The notes under the pieces: generated by a model | The model's input: the letters and a program-made list of their open reading frames with translations, nothing else | Databases searched by the model: none | What the model was told of the DNA's origin: nothing | Position numbers and translations under genes: made by a program | Part shown: one piece after another, positions 7,753 to 17,043 of the stretch | Layout of the letters: each line of letters opens with the position of its first letter | Numbering within the stretch: the first letter of the stretch is position 1 | NCBI GenBank assembly: GCA_913020495.1 | Contig: CAJWBJ010000029.1 | Coordinates: 1 to 39,825, forward strand | Source of the DNA: an uncultured Oleiphilus sp. | GTDB lineage: Bacteria > Pseudomonadota > Gammaproteobacteria > Pseudomonadales > Oleiphilaceae | Direction: 5' to 3' | Length of the DNA: 39,825 bases

Positions 7753-9924
7753 ATGGATGTTTCACATATTTTAGACGGTTTAAATGACGCACAGCGTGAA
7801 GCAGTTGCGGCTCCCATGCAAAATTTATTAGTACTGGCAGGGGCCGGGAGTGGTAAGACTAGAGTATTGGTGCACCGCATTGCTTGGTTGATGGAAATCG
7901 AAAAACTGAGTCCGTCATCAATTATGGCTGTGACCTTTACCAATAAAGCCGCGAAAGAAATGCGCGGACGAATTGAACAGCTGTTAGATATACCTGCAAG
8001 AAGCTTATGGTTCGGAACCTTTCACGGCATTGCTCATCGTTTTTTACGTGCTCATTCTCGCGATGCCAAGTTACCTGAGAATTTTCAGATATTAGATTCT
8101 GATGACCAGTTGCGTATCATCAAACGCATCATGCGTGAGTTTAATGTAGATGAAACTCGCTGGCCGCCCAAGCAAGTACAGTCATTTATTAACAGCAAAA
8201 AAGATGAAGGCATACGGGCTGCTTACTTACCGCCCACTCACTCTCAATATGACCACACCCTAGCTGAAATTTATAAGCATTATGAAGCACAATGCCAACA
8301 ATCCGGCATGGTGGATTTTGGTGAGTTGTTATTACGCTCTCATGAGTTATGGTTAAACAACCCGGCACTGTTGGCACATTATCAAGACCGTTTCCGCTAT
8401 TTATTGGTTGACGAGTTTCAGGATACCAATACCATTCAATATGCATGGTTAAGAGTATTGGCAGGCAGTCGCATCCCGATTATGGTGGTTGGTGATGACG
8501 ACCAGTCTATTTATGGCTGGCGTGGCGCTAAAATTGAAAATATTCAGCAGTTCCAGCACGATTTTGATTCACCTATTGTTGTAAAACTTGAACAAAACTA
8601 TCGTTCAACCAGCACAATTCTGAAAGCAGCCAATGCACTCATTGCGAATAATGGTAATCGCTTGGGTAAAGACTTGTGGACTGATGGGAATGAAGGTGAG
8701 TTAATCGACCTTTATGCTGCTTTTAATGAACAGGATGAAGCGAATTATATCGCCGATCGAATCAGTGCTTGGGTAGATCAAGGCAGACAACGCTCAGACA
8801 GTGCTATTTTATATCGCTCTAATGCTCAGTCACGGGTATTAGAAGAATTTCTGATTCGCCAGGCAATTCCTTATCGCATCTATGGCGGTTTACGATTTTA
8901 TGATCGTCAGGAGATTCGTAATGCCGTAGCTTATCTTAGGTTGGTATTTTACCGTCATGATGACGCAGCCTTTGAGCGCGTAGTAAATGTGCCAACACGT
9001 GGTGTCGGTAATAAAACAGTCAATGATTTACGTGTTCATGCACGGGAACAATCCATTTCTCTCTGGCAAGCCTGTGTTGAACGGCTGGAATTAGGTTTGA
9101 TCAAAGGCAAAGCCAAACAATCACTAACGCATTTTATTGAACTGATTGATGACTTAAGCGCTGAACAAGACCAAATTAGTCTTGCTGCGCTGACTGAACA
9201 AGCCATTAATCGCTCAGGCCTGAAAGACTTCCATGCAAAGGAAAAAGGCGAAAAGGGCCAAGCGCGCATTGAAAACCTGAATGAATTACTCACAGCTGCT
9301 CGAGGTTTCAGTAATGATAATGAGCAAGAGGATGAAGAGCTCTCTCCTCTAGCAGCCTTCATTGCGCAAGCCGCATTGGATGCCGGAGAGCAACAAGCGG
9401 ATGAGCACCAGGATTGTGTACAAATGATGACGCTACACTCGGCCAAAGGACTGGAGTTCCCCTTAGTGCTACTTGCGGGGATGGAAGAAGGCTTATTTCC
9501 CCATCAAATGTCGATGGAAGATCCTGGCCGCTTAGAAGAAGAGCGTCGCTTATGCTATGTGGGCGCTACCCGGGCAATGGAAAAACTTGTTATTACCTAT
9601 GCCGAGTCACGTCGTTTGTATGGCCAGGAGAAGTTTAACCCCGTCTCTCGTTTTGTACGTGAAATTCCAGCGGACCTGATTCAAGAAGTACGTATCAAGA
9701 ACAGTGTCTCTATGCCGGTTTCATTTGCCGGTAGTCAATCGGGGAGTTTCGGTGAAGAAAAATCCGAATTCCAATTAGGACAACTTGTTTATCATGCCAA
9801 ATTTGGTGAAGGTACTGTGCTAAATTACGAAGGCCAAGGCTCTCATGCCCGAATTCAAGTTAACTTTCTAGACTTTGGCAGTAAATGGCTGGTGTTATCG
9901 TATGCCAAACTGGAAGCTCTTTAA
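7753..9924 (+). CDS. uvrD: DNA helicase II UvrD
   Basis: Superfamily 1A 3'-5' helicase acting in nucleotide excision repair and methyl-directed mismatch repair. At 723 residues it is close to E. coli UvrD (720), and the N-terminus MDVSHILDGLNDAQREAVAA is almost the same as that protein's. Visible motifs are Walker A AGAGSGKT (29-36), TFTNKAA, LLVDEFQDTN, GDDDQSIYGWRGA, QNYRST, TLHSAKGLEF and VGATRAM. The C-terminal 60 residues (LGQLVYHAKFGEGTVLNYEG) form the Tudor-like domain typical of UvrD. The ribosome site is weak. The divergent intergenic region before it has only LexA half-sites, so SOS control is not supported here. Confidence 0.97.
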   Translation: MDVSHILDGLNDAQREAVAAPMQNLLVLAGAGSGKTRVLVHRIAWLMEIEKLSPSSIMAVTFTNKAAKEMRGRIEQLLDIPARSLWFGTFHGIAHRFLRAHSRDAKLPENFQILDSDDQLRIIKRIMREFNVDETRWPPKQVQSFINSKKDEGIRAAYLPPTHSQYDHTLAEIYKHYEAQCQQSGMVDFGELLLRSHELWLNNPALLAHYQDRFRYLLVDEFQDTNTIQYAWLRVLAGSRIPIMVVGDDDQSIYGWRGAKIENIQQFQHDFDSPIVVKLEQNYRSTSTILKAANALIANNGNRLGKDLWTDGNEGELIDLYAAFNEQDEANYIADRISAWVDQGRQRSDSAILYRSNAQSRVLEEFLIRQAIPYRIYGGLRFYDRQEIRNAVAYLRLVFYRHDDAAFERVVNVPTRGVGNKTVNDLRVHAREQSISLWQACVERLELGLIKGKAKQSLTHFIELIDDLSAEQDQISLAALTEQAINRSGLKDFHAKEKGEKGQARIENLNELLTAARGFSNDNEQEDEELSPLAAFIAQAALDAGEQQADEHQDCVQMMTLHSAKGLEFPLVLLAGMEEGLFPHQMSMEDPGRLEEERRLCYVGATRAMEKLVITYAESRRLYGQEKFNPVSRFVREIPADLIQEVRIKNSVSMPVSFAGSQSGSFGEEKSEFQLGQLVYHAKFGEGTVLNYEGQGSHARIQVNFLDFGSKWLVLSYAKLEAL

Positions 9925-10016
9925 GGTAATGATTATTCGCTCGTGACTACTTATTCCAGCAGTCTATGGAGATTAAGCTATGCTTAAAAAAACAGACAAA
10001 TAGGGCTACAGTATTC

Positions 10017-10997
10017 ATGGCATCGCCAGAGGCATTACAATTAGAACAAAAACAACGGGCATTGAAGCTTAAAGACGACGCGTTAAGCCGCCAGGCTGAA
10101 CAGCAGTTACGTACTGAAAAGCGCATTAAAGAGCACCAAAAAAATGTAGCCGAAAAAGAGCGTGCCAACCAAATAAAATCCCAAGATTTAATTACCCGTG
10201 AACTCAAATATAAAGAAGAAATCAGTGCATTAAATAAAGAGCGCCAACACTTACTTGATGCACAAGAGACGCTAGAAAGTTCACGTCAAAAGCCATGGCT
10301 ATTCATAGTGCCTTTTTTACTGCTTGCATGTTCTTTAGCAGGCTATTTTGCTTATGAGCAACTTAATAAAAAAGCTCAGCATTTTGAGCAAGTTGCCGTT
10401 GCATCAAAGAACATTGATAAACTGGCAAAATTACTCAGTAGCACGCAAGATAAAGTACTTACAGCCTCTAATGAACTATTAGATAAAAAAGACGAGCTAA
10501 GCAAAACCAAAAGCATGCTGCTGGGACTGAAAAATACCACCGACCAGCTACAGTTTGAAATAACTCAACTTAAAGGCAGCCAGGAAACCAGCGCAGAAGA
10601 AAAATCCGCTTTGACTCTATCTGCCAACTCTCTATCAGAGCAATTAGCGATCTTAAAAACACAACTTGAAGATAAATATTTAACAATCGATATCAATGAA
10701 GCCTTCATCGACTATCAGGAAAATGATTTAAACGTATTTAAAGCAGCCTTAACATCGCAGCAAGAAACCATTCAACAAAAAGAAGATGCGCTGTCAGACC
10801 AAATACAACAACAGCAAGATCTTGAAAATGCCTTAAAGAGTAAAGAGCAGCACTTGCAAGCACAAAGCACACAAGTATCTACTTTAAATAATGACTTGCG
10901 GGCATTAAAGAACAAATTAACACTTTTGCAAAGTGTTAATTCAAACCTAAAACAGCAAAATGCAGTATTAACTTCGGCCCAGAAAACTACGGAGTAG
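10017..10997 (+). CDS. Coiled-coil protein with one membrane segment, unknown
   Basis: I do not recognise this gene. It encodes 326 residues: a charged, Gln/Lys/Glu-rich N-terminal coiled coil (about 1-90), one membrane span (about 94-113, starting WLFIVPFLLLACSLAGYF), then a long coiled coil to the C-terminus. There is no N-terminal signal peptide, so the first third is probably cytoplasmic and the rest periplasmic. An in-frame ATG at 9966 would add 17 residues but has no ribosome site. The ATG at 10017 has AGGG 11 bases upstream, and I prefer it. The composition suggests a structural or scaffolding role, but no function is assignable. It is followed by a bidirectional terminator. Confidence 0.75.
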   Translation: MASPEALQLEQKQRALKLKDDALSRQAEQQLRTEKRIKEHQKNVAEKERANQIKSQDLITRELKYKEEISALNKERQHLLDAQETLESSRQKPWLFIVPFLLLACSLAGYFAYEQLNKKAQHFEQVAVASKNIDKLAKLLSSTQDKVLTASNELLDKKDELSKTKSMLLGLKNTTDQLQFEITQLKGSQETSAEEKSALTLSANSLSEQLAILKTQLEDKYLTIDINEAFIDYQENDLNVFKAALTSQQETIQQKEDALSDQIQQQQDLENALKSKEQHLQAQSTQVSTLNNDLRALKNKLTLLQSVNSNLKQQNAVLTSAQKTTE

Positions 10998-11020
10998 AGA
11001 GTTCCTGATTTCAGATACAA

Positions 11021-11047
11021 AAAAGCCCCAGATAAACTGAGGCTTTT
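11021..11047. terminator. Bidirectional terminator between coiled-coil gene and pckA
   Basis: AAAAGCCCCAG and CTGAGGCTTTT pair over 11 positions with one mismatched position, around a 5-base loop, with an A-run on one side and a T-run on the other. It serves two convergent genes. Confidence 0.85.
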
Positions 11048-11073
11048 AGATTTTACTTTAAAAGTAAAGCTTA

Positions 11074-12606
11074 TTAAGTTTTTGGCCCTGCAGCAACGAT
11101 TGCTTCAGATACGTCAAACTTCTTAAAGTTTTCAACGAACTGCGAGATCAAATCGGTCGCTTTAGCATCATACTCTTCAGTGCTTGACCAAGTGTTACGA
11201 GGGTTAAGCAAGTTAGCATCAACGCCTTCAACTGCTTTTGGCACATCAAGGTTAAGACCTTCAAGATGCTCTGTTTCTGCATCGACTAAGGCACCGCTCT
11301 GGATCGCACTAATAATTGCACGCGTAACAGGAATACTGAAACGTTGACCGGTGCCATGCGCACCACCTGTCCAACCAGTATTAACCAAGTAAACCTTACT
11401 ACCAAACTCTTCCATACGCTTCATTAACAATTCAGCGTATTCACCTGCTGGGCGCGGGAAGAATGGTGCACCAAAACACGTGGAGAAGGTTGACTTAAGC
11501 TTTGAGTCTGAACCCATTTCGGTTGAACCAACAAGCGCAGTATAACCACTTAGAAAGTGGTAAGCCGCGCCTTCTTTGGACAATAAAGATACCGGAGGTA
11601 GTACACCCGTCATATCACAGGTTAAAAAAACAATTGCATTTGGCTCGCCAGCTAAATTCTCCGCGACACGCTTTTCAACGTGCTCTAGAGGGTAAGCACA
11701 ACGGCCATTTTCTGTAATGCTGGTATCAGCATAATCTGGTGTACGTAGCTCGTCATCAATGGCAACGTTCTCTACGATGGCACCAAAACGAATTGCATTC
11801 CAAATGATCGGCTCATTCTTTTGAGACAAATCGATAGTTTTTGCATAGCAGCCACCTTCGATATTAAAGACAACACCTTTGCCCCACCCATGTTCATCAT
11901 CACCAATGAGGTAACGGCTTTCGTCTGCTGAAAGTGTCGTTTTACCCGTACCTGAAAGACCAAAGAAAAGACAAGTTTCGCCGTCATCACCTACGTTAGC
12001 AGAGCAATGCATGGGCAGTACGTCTTTTTCAGGAAGCAAGAAGTTTTGTACAGAGAACATCGCTTTCTTCATTTCACCGGCATAACGCATACCCGCCAAT
12101 AAAACACGACGCTTGGCAAAGTTGATCATTACCGTGCCATCACTGTTCGTACCATCACGCTCAGGTACACACTCAAAACTGGCTACGTTAAGAATTTCCC
12201 ATTCTTGCTTATCTGCAGGGTTGTATTCTGCAGGACGAATAAACAAGTTACGCCCGAATAGATTCTGCCATGCAGTTTCAGTGGCCACTTTTACGGGTAA
12301 ATAATGATCTGCATCTGCGCCAACATGCAGATGAGACAAATAACTTTCTTTCTCGGCGAGATAAGCCTCTACACGTTCCCACAATGCATCAAATTTGTCT
12401 GCATCGAATGGGCGATTGATTGGACCCCAGCTGATCGCATCCGAAGTACTCGGCTCATCAACGATATAACGGTCCAAAGGCGAGCGTCCAGTTCTCTTTC
12501 CGGTGGTAACGACGAAAGAACCATTGGCCGCTAATCGGCCTTCTTTACGCTCAAGGGCGTGTTCAACAAGCATTGCTGAACTTAGATCTATATAAGTGTT
12601 ACTCAC
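11074..12606 (-). CDS. pckA: Phosphoenolpyruvate carboxykinase (ATP)
   Basis: Cytosolic enzyme converting oxaloacetate and ATP to phosphoenolpyruvate and CO2, the entry step of gluconeogenesis from TCA-cycle carbon. It has 510 residues, near the usual 510-540. Motifs seen are the substrate-binding TGKRTGRSP near the N-terminus, the P-loop GLSGTGKTT around residue 220, the [10 protein letters not shown] metal/ATP-binding stretch, and NTGWTGG with [10 protein letters not shown] toward the C-terminus. The ATP-dependent class is clear from the P-loop and overall length. The start is GTG, with GAGGT five bases upstream. hslO ends 213 bases upstream on the same strand; that gap holds a nested inverted repeat (12753-12795). 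Confidence 0.98.
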   Translation of the reverse strand: MSNTYIDLSSAMLVEHALERKEGRLAANGSFVVTTGKRTGRSPLDRYIVDEPSTSDAISWGPINRPFDADKFDALWERVEAYLAEKESYLSHLHVGADADHYLPVKVATETAWQNLFGRNLFIRPAEYNPADKQEWEILNVASFECVPERDGTNSDGTVMINFAKRRVLLAGMRYAGEMKKAMFSVQNFLLPEKDVLPMHCSANVGDDGETCLFFGLSGTGKTTLSADESRYLIGDDEHGWGKGVVFNIEGGCYAKTIDLSQKNEPIIWNAIRFGAIVENVAIDDELRTPDYADTSITENGRCAYPLEHVEKRVAENLAGEPNAIVFLTCDMTGVLPPVSLLSKEGAAYHFLSGYTALVGSTEMGSDSKLKSTFSTCFGAPFFPRPAGEYAELLMKRMEEFGSKVYLVNTGWTGGAHGTGQRFSIPVTRAIISAIQSGALVDAETEHLEGLNLDVPKAVEGVDANLLNPRNTWSSTEEYDAKATDLISQFVENFKKFDVSEAIVAAGPKT

Positions 12607-12752
12607 TTCGACCTCACTAGGTTAGGTTTGATCACGCTTGGTAATACATGATCTCTCAAAATTTGGGGGCGCTATTATGCCAAATTGCTGTACAAAAAAC
12701 GACTAAATTTAATTCTAGCCACAATTATTCACATTCGAAAGCGCTAGCTTTT

Positions 12753-12795
12753 ATTTGTACAATTCCGAACTCTATTTGTTCGAATAAATACAAAT
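12753..12795. other. Nested inverted repeat between hslO and pckA
   Basis: An outer pair ATTTGTA/TACAAAT (12753-12759 and 12789-12795) encloses an inner pair CGAAC/GTTCG (12766-12770 and 12778-12782). It lies downstream of hslO and about 150 bases upstream of the pckA start. It could be an operator, a transcript-end hairpin or chance in AT-rich sequence; I cannot tell which. Confidence 0.35.
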
Positions 12796-12818
12796 ACGTC
12801 TCATTTATAAAAATTTAG

Positions 12819-13676
12819 TTAATGGCTTGTGCCTAACTGGAATAACTCAACAACATCTGAGCGATCAAACTCGTAGTGCTGACGACAAAATTGGCAATCA
12901 ACCGCTATAGTGGCGCTATTTTCTAATATTTCAAGCGCTTCTTCCTGCCCCAAACTCTCAATTGAAGTCAAAGTTCGCTCTCTTGAACAAGAACACTCGA
13001 ATTTTACCGGTTCTTGTTCAAAAGATAAGACCTGCTCTTCATGAAAAAGACGTAGCAATAATGTTTCATTGTCCGTTTCCATAAATTCATCAATTTTTAA
13101 GGTTTTGGCAAACTGAACAATTCTATTCCAAGCATCCTGATCTTCAATTGTTTTGTAGTCAGGTAGTTTTTGAAGCATCAATCCAAAACAACCACTTTCA
13201 TTCGCCTCAAGCATTAGAAAAGTATCCAATTGTTCAGATAGTTCAAAGTAATGTGCCAGACACTCACCCAGTGTTTCACGCTCCAAAGGGACAACACCTT
13301 GGTAACGAGCGCCTTTATCTGGGTCAATTGTGATTGCTAGTTGAGCATTGCCTAGCTGCTCTGTTAATGGTGCATCTTGAGCTATCTCCCCCTCCCAATT
13401 AACCAGCCCACGAAAAGTACGTCGATTTGTTGCTTCTGCCATCAACAAACTCACTGGCCCTTCACCTCGGGCATGAATCGATAAACGACCATCAAACTTT
13501 AACGTGCCAGTCAACAATACCGAAGCTGCGACAGCTTGTCCTAAAAGGGATTTTAGACTTTCAGGGTAGTCTACAATTTGAGTCGCCTGCTGAAAGCTAT
13601 CACTGAGCCGAACCCATTCTCCACGAATGTTCAGTTCTTCTAGTAGAAAGCGCTGAAAGGTATCACCTTCAATCAT
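12819..13676 (-). CDS. hslO: Redox-regulated chaperone Hsp33
   Basis: Cytoplasmic holdase chaperone activated by oxidative stress through disulfide formation and zinc release. It has 285 residues, close to the E. coli length of about 292. The redox switch is visible at the C-terminus: CSC around residue 230 and CQFC around 262, giving the four zinc cysteines in the usual CxC...CxxC arrangement. The N-terminal domain keeps family stretches such as LLGQAVAASVLLTGTLKF and the GEGPVSLLMAEA strand. The ATG has GAGTG upstream. It follows hslR by 17 bases and belongs to the yrfG-hslR-hslO run. Confidence 0.97.
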   Translation of the reverse strand: MIEGDTFQRFLLEELNIRGEWVRLSDSFQQATQIVDYPESLKSLLGQAVAASVLLTGTLKFDGRLSIHARGEGPVSLLMAEATNRRTFRGLVNWEGEIAQDAPLTEQLGNAQLAITIDPDKGARYQGVVPLERETLGECLAHYFELSEQLDTFLMLEANESGCFGLMLQKLPDYKTIEDQDAWNRIVQFAKTLKIDEFMETDNETLLLRLFHEEQVLSFEQEPVKFECSCSRERTLTSIESLGQEEALEILENSATIAVDCQFCRQHYEFDRSDVVELFQLGTSH

Positions 13677-13693
13677 AATATTTCACTCTGATT

Positions 13694-14092
13694 TTATACG
13701 TCTGAATTTATATTTTTGAATCGATGAATTAACCTTCGATCCCGTTTACTTGGTTTGCGGACAGGTAAACTTTGGTCTCCTATCATATGCTTGCGTTCCA
13801 AAGCGGCTTTTTCTCTTTTAACAATGCTCTCTTCAGTCTCTTCATATAACTCTTGAGCAAACGTAGCGTTTCTTCGCTGGCCGCTAATTTTTAGTATGAT
13901 GATCTCTTTTTCAACAAAGCCTTGTCGAATACTCAGTTCGGCCCCTACTTCAACCGTCTTACTGGGCTTACACCGCTGTTGGTTGTAATGAATTTTCCCA
14001 CCATCCACAGCGTCTTTGGCAAGACTACGCGTCTTAAAGAACCGCGCTGCCCAAAGAAATTTATCAAGCCTTACTTTTATTTCTTCCGTCAA
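13694..14092 (-). CDS. hslR: Heat shock protein 15, S4-domain ribosome rescue factor
   Basis: Hsp15 binds free 50S subunits carrying stalled peptidyl-tRNA and helps recycle them. It has 132 residues, matching the family. The N-terminal S4 RNA-binding domain is plain (VRLDKFLWAARFFKTRSLA, then VDGGKIHYN), and the C-terminal tail is rich in Arg and Lys. The start is a TTG whose last two bases are the first two of the yrfG stop TGA on the same strand, so translation is probably coupled to yrfG. The rare start codon and weak ribosome site fit coupling. Confidence 0.93.
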   Translation of the reverse strand: MTEEIKVRLDKFLWAARFFKTRSLAKDAVDGGKIHYNQQRCKPSKTVEVGAELSIRQGFVEKEIIILKISGQRRNATFAQELYEETEESIVKREKAALERKHMIGDQSLPVRKPSKRDRRLIHRFKNINSDV

Positions 14093-14739
14093 ATTAATAA
14101 ATCCATAAAATCATGCACTAAGGGAAACTCACTTTCTGATCGCGCTTGCTTCTGACTATCTGGCTGCGCAATTGAATAAAGATATTGAATACCGAACACT
14201 TTTGCTGAATGTAATACCGCATCATTATCATCAAAAAAAGCAGTTTTGTTCATGTTAAAGGGTCTTTTGCTTTGTAGAGCAGTCCAAAATTCAGGCGCTT
14301 CTTTAGGAATATTATAGTCATGCGAGCAAATAATTTCATCGAAGTAATCACCCAGATCTGTTAGCTCCAGCTTTAAAGCAACGCTATCTCTGTGGGCGTT
14401 AGTGACAATCGCGACATCCAAACCTTTGTCGTGAATTATTTTGAGGAATTTTTGCACATTAGGCCGATATGAAATACGCGAGCTAACTTCTCGCTTGAGT
14501 GCAACCACATCAACATCTAACTCAGCTGACCAGAAATCCAGACAATACCAGTTTAACGAGCCTTGATGATCATCATACATAGCGTGTAAACGTCTTTTAG
14601 TCTCCTCTGGAGAGGTATTCTTCAATTCAGTATAGCGCTTTGGTAAATGGTCCAACCAAAAATAATTATCGAAATGAAGGTCCAATAAAGTCCCGTCCAT
14701 ATCAAAAAACACTGTTTCTATTTGGTTCCAGTCAAGCAT
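14089..14739 (-). CDS. yrfG: HAD-family GMP/IMP nucleotidase YrfG
   Basis: HAD-superfamily phosphatase resembling E. coli YrfG, a purine 5'-nucleotidase with preference for GMP and IMP. It has 216 residues. Motif I is FFDMDGTLLDL, motif II is the TNA in IVTNAHRD, the motif III lysine is in NIPKEAPEFW, and motif IV is FFDDNDA. The stretches FDNYFWLDHLP and LNWYCLDFWS are shared with YrfG, which separates it from other HAD phosphatases such as phosphoglycolate phosphatase. It is the first gene of a minus-strand run with hslR and hslO and is divergent from cysQ. Confidence 0.9.
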   Translation of the reverse strand: MLDWNQIETVFFDMDGTLLDLHFDNYFWLDHLPKRYTELKNTSPEETKRRLHAMYDDHQGSLNWYCLDFWSAELDVDVVALKREVSSRISYRPNVQKFLKIIHDKGLDVAIVTNAHRDSVALKLELTDLGDYFDEIICSHDYNIPKEAPEFWTALQSKRPFNMNKTAFFDDNDAVLHSAKVFGIQYLYSIAQPDSQKQARSESEFPLVHDFMDLLI

Positions 14740-14844
14740 GAATCAATTTATACTCTTGTCAGTAAGGTATACCACTAAAGATGTACATGGTAACGCCCCC
14801 ACTCTATTCATACAATCCAGCATTGTTAAAAGGAAGAAGCATTT

Positions 14845-15666
14845 ATGCCTGAGCTAGAACATTTGATTTCACCATTAAAGAAAATCATTATTGAGGCTGG
14901 CGCCGCAATCTTAGATGTTTATCACTCTGATACCCCTATTGAAGTGGAGAATAAGTCAGATGATTCTCCCGTGACAAAGGCCGACCATGCTGCACACATT
15001 ATTATTGATAAGGGACTGAAGGCACTAGCTACTTCATACCCAGTATTATCTGAAGAAGGTGGTATGGAGTCTTTTGAGGAGCGAAGAATTTGGCAGCGCT
15101 ACTGGTTAGTCGACCCTTTAGATGGCACAAAAGAGTTTATTAACAAAAATGATGAATTTACTGTAAATATCGCATTGATCGATGGTGCAGAAGCCATACT
15201 CGGTATGGTTTATGTGCCTGTTACCGGTGCTTTATATTATGGCGCTAAAAAGTTAGGCGCATGGAAAGAAACCAAAGACTCAAAAGAGAAAATACAAGCG
15301 AAGCCAGTCAAGCTTGGCCAAGACTTAACTGTCGTTGGAAGCCGTCGGCATGGCGCTGAAGCACTGGAAATAATGTTAAAAACGATCGAACCTAAGTTCA
15401 AATCAATTAACTTAGTCAGCATGGGTAGCTCTTTAAAAATATGCGCCTTAGCTGAAGGAACTGCTGACTGGTACCCTCGTTTAGCCCTGACTAGCGAATG
15501 GGATACCGCTGCAGCTCACGCGGTCTTAAGTGCTGCGGGTGGAAAAATCATGGACGCACAGTTAACACCATTAGAATATAACCAGAAAGAATCAATTTTG
15601 AACCCTTTCTTTCATGCGGTAGGTGATAGTAGTTTTGACTGGGAAAGCTTGATTGATGTGAATTAA
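14845..15666 (+). CDS. cysQ: 3'(2'),5'-bisphosphate nucleotidase CysQ
   Basis: Magnesium-dependent phosphatase of the inositol monophosphatase family. It hydrolyses 3'-phosphoadenosine 5'-phosphate, the by-product of PAPS reduction, to AMP, so it supports sulfate assimilation. It has 273 residues. Motifs are DDSPVTKADHAA, the metal-binding WLVDPLDGTKEF, and EWDTAAAHAVLSAAGG near the C-terminus. VGSRRHG and LVSMGSSLKICALAEG are also CysQ-like. The ribosome site GGAAG is well spaced from the ATG. Its end is followed by a GTCGGGC hairpin (15679-15698). Confidence 0.95.
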   Translation: MPELEHLISPLKKIIIEAGAAILDVYHSDTPIEVENKSDDSPVTKADHAAHIIIDKGLKALATSYPVLSEEGGMESFEERRIWQRYWLVDPLDGTKEFINKNDEFTVNIALIDGAEAILGMVYVPVTGALYYGAKKLGAWKETKDSKEKIQAKPVKLGQDLTVVGSRRHGAEALEIMLKTIEPKFKSINLVSMGSSLKICALAEGTADWYPRLALTSEWDTAAAHAVLSAAGGKIMDAQLTPLEYNQKESILNPFFHAVGDSSFDWESLIDVN

Positions 15667-15678
15667 ATGAAGAATTCT

Positions 15679-15698
15679 GGTCGGGCATTAGCCCGACC
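15679..15698. repeat. GTCGGGC hairpin after cysQ, same family as 4656-4685
   Basis: GGTCGGGC and GCCCGACC form a perfect 8-bp stem with a 4-base loop, between the convergent ends of cysQ and the small exported-protein gene. The core matches the GTAGGTCGG family. It may also stop transcription from both sides, though no long T-run follows. Confidence 0.7.
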
Positions 15699-15720
15699 TA
15701 AACACGAACTATAATCAAAA

Positions 15721-16062
15721 TTATTCAGACTCTTCGACCTGCTGAACAACTGTAGTCACTTTTCGACCATTCATCGTACAACCCAGACATCTAACAAATG
15801 TGGTCTTGAAAGGGGTGCTCACTAGTTGGTCCCAGGACTCATCAATATTTCCTCCCAAGGCAGCAAAAGGTGAGGATACAAGAAAAACAACACCACCTAG
15901 AACCGTCACAACCATCATCGCAGGCCTTACAAAAATAGCATCACCGGTCATAGCAAGTGGTGATGGTACTTCTTCTACAGTATTTGACCAACCCGTTGAA
16001 GGAACAACCAATACTAAGGCAAGTAATACGGTTTTACATAAATTAATTAATTTTGAGTGCAT
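15721..16062 (-). CDS. Small exported membrane protein, unknown function
   Basis: A 113-residue protein with an N-terminal signal peptide (hydrophobic LLALVLVVPSTGWS, possible cleavage near residue 25) and one further hydrophobic segment (FVRPAMMVVTVLGGVVFLV). It ends in a polar tail containing FVRCLGC, a CxxC pair. The arrangement GDAIFVRP, a hydrophobic span, SPFAALGGN and then RCLGC resembles a widespread proteobacterial family that databases often label a transporter without evidence; I know of no proven function. I chose the ATG at 16062, which has AGGAG upstream; an open extension adds seven residues. Confidence 0.75.
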   Translation of the reverse strand: MHSKLINLCKTVLLALVLVVPSTGWSNTVEEVPSPLAMTGDAIFVRPAMMVVTVLGGVVFLVSSPFAALGGNIDESWDQLVSTPFKTTFVRCLGCTMNGRKVTTVVQQVEESE

Positions 16063-16171
16063 TTTTAACTTTCTCCTGAGCACGTATTCAGAAAATACGC
16101 AGTTACCGAAATCTTAATATAAAATACTTTAATATCTTAAACTATAGCGGCTATATCAGTGCTGTCGAATT

Positions 16172-16981
16172 CTAACTCTGACAATGTGAACAAAATACGC
16201 TAGATCGATTATTTTGTCTGACTTCTTGCAGAGTTTCTTTACATTTTTTGCATGATTCTCCGGCTCGGCCATATACATGCAACTGCTGCTTAAAATAACC
16301 TGGCTTTCCATCACTGCCTACAAAATCTTTTAATGTTGTGCCACCTTGTTCAATGGCATCGCTTAACACTTGTTTGATGCACGCGACCAATATTTTCATT
16401 CTTTTAAGCGAGATAGAACTAGCCGCTCGGCCTGGGTGAATGCCTGCCAAAAACAAAGCCTCATTCGCATAGATATTTCCCACACCAACCACCAGCTTAC
16501 TATTCATAATAAACTGTTTAATCGTAGTTTTTTTACCTTTTGCTCTGGTGTGCAAGTAGCTCCCTGTAAAAACCTCAGTTAAAGGCTCCAAGCCTAAACC
16601 CTGTATCAATTTATGCGCCTGCCAGTTATCAGTCCATAAAACACACCCAAATCGGCGTGGGTCATTATACCGAATGATTTTTCCTGAATTTACCAAAAAA
16701 TCAACATGGTCATGTTTTTGAACTGGAACTCCAGATTCGACAACACGCAAATTACCGGACATTCCTAAGTGTATAAGTAATGCGCCATTTTCAAAGTGAA
16801 CAATAATATACTTCCCCCGACGGGAAACATTTTGCACATTTTGGTCTTGAAGCTGATGTACTTGTACCGGTACAGGCCACCTTAATGAGCTATTTCGCAC
16901 GACAGTAGACTCAATGTCATATCCAAGTAGAAAAGGCTCTATCCCTTTTAATGTTGTTTCAACTTCTGGTAGTTCTGGCAC
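16172..16981 (-). CDS. mutM: Formamidopyrimidine-DNA glycosylase
   Basis: Bifunctional glycosylase/AP lyase that removes 8-oxoguanine and formamidopyrimidines from DNA. It has 269 residues, the usual length. The catalytic N-terminus PELPEVET (Pro2 nucleophile, Glu3) is intact, Lys57 in RRGKYI is conserved, and the helix-two-turn-helix NIYANEALFLAGIHP follows. The C-terminal zinc finger has CKKC and CSHC. Pro2 must be exposed by Met removal, so the GTG start at 16981, with AGGA six bases upstream, is fixed. It is divergent from the thioesterase gene, 62 bases away. Confidence 0.97.
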   Translation of the reverse strand: MPELPEVETTLKGIEPFLLGYDIESTVVRNSSLRWPVPVQVHQLQDQNVQNVSRRGKYIIVHFENGALLIHLGMSGNLRVVESGVPVQKHDHVDFLVNSGKIIRYNDPRRFGCVLWTDNWQAHKLIQGLGLEPLTEVFTGSYLHTRAKGKKTTIKQFIMNSKLVVGVGNIYANEALFLAGIHPGRAASSISLKRMKILVACIKQVLSDAIEQGGTTLKDFVGSDGKPGYFKQQLHVYGRAGESCKKCKETLQEVRQNNRSSVFCSHCQS

Positions 16982-17043
16982 AAAAATTCCTATATGTTGA
17001 AAGTCATTCCAGCTTTATTCGTTTATAAAAAGGTTGATTCAGT

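Noticed and set aside
9036-9446. A 136-residue Ser/Cys-rich frame on the minus strand inside uvrD
   Set aside because: It lies wholly within a well-conserved helicase gene and has the biased composition of an antisense shadow.
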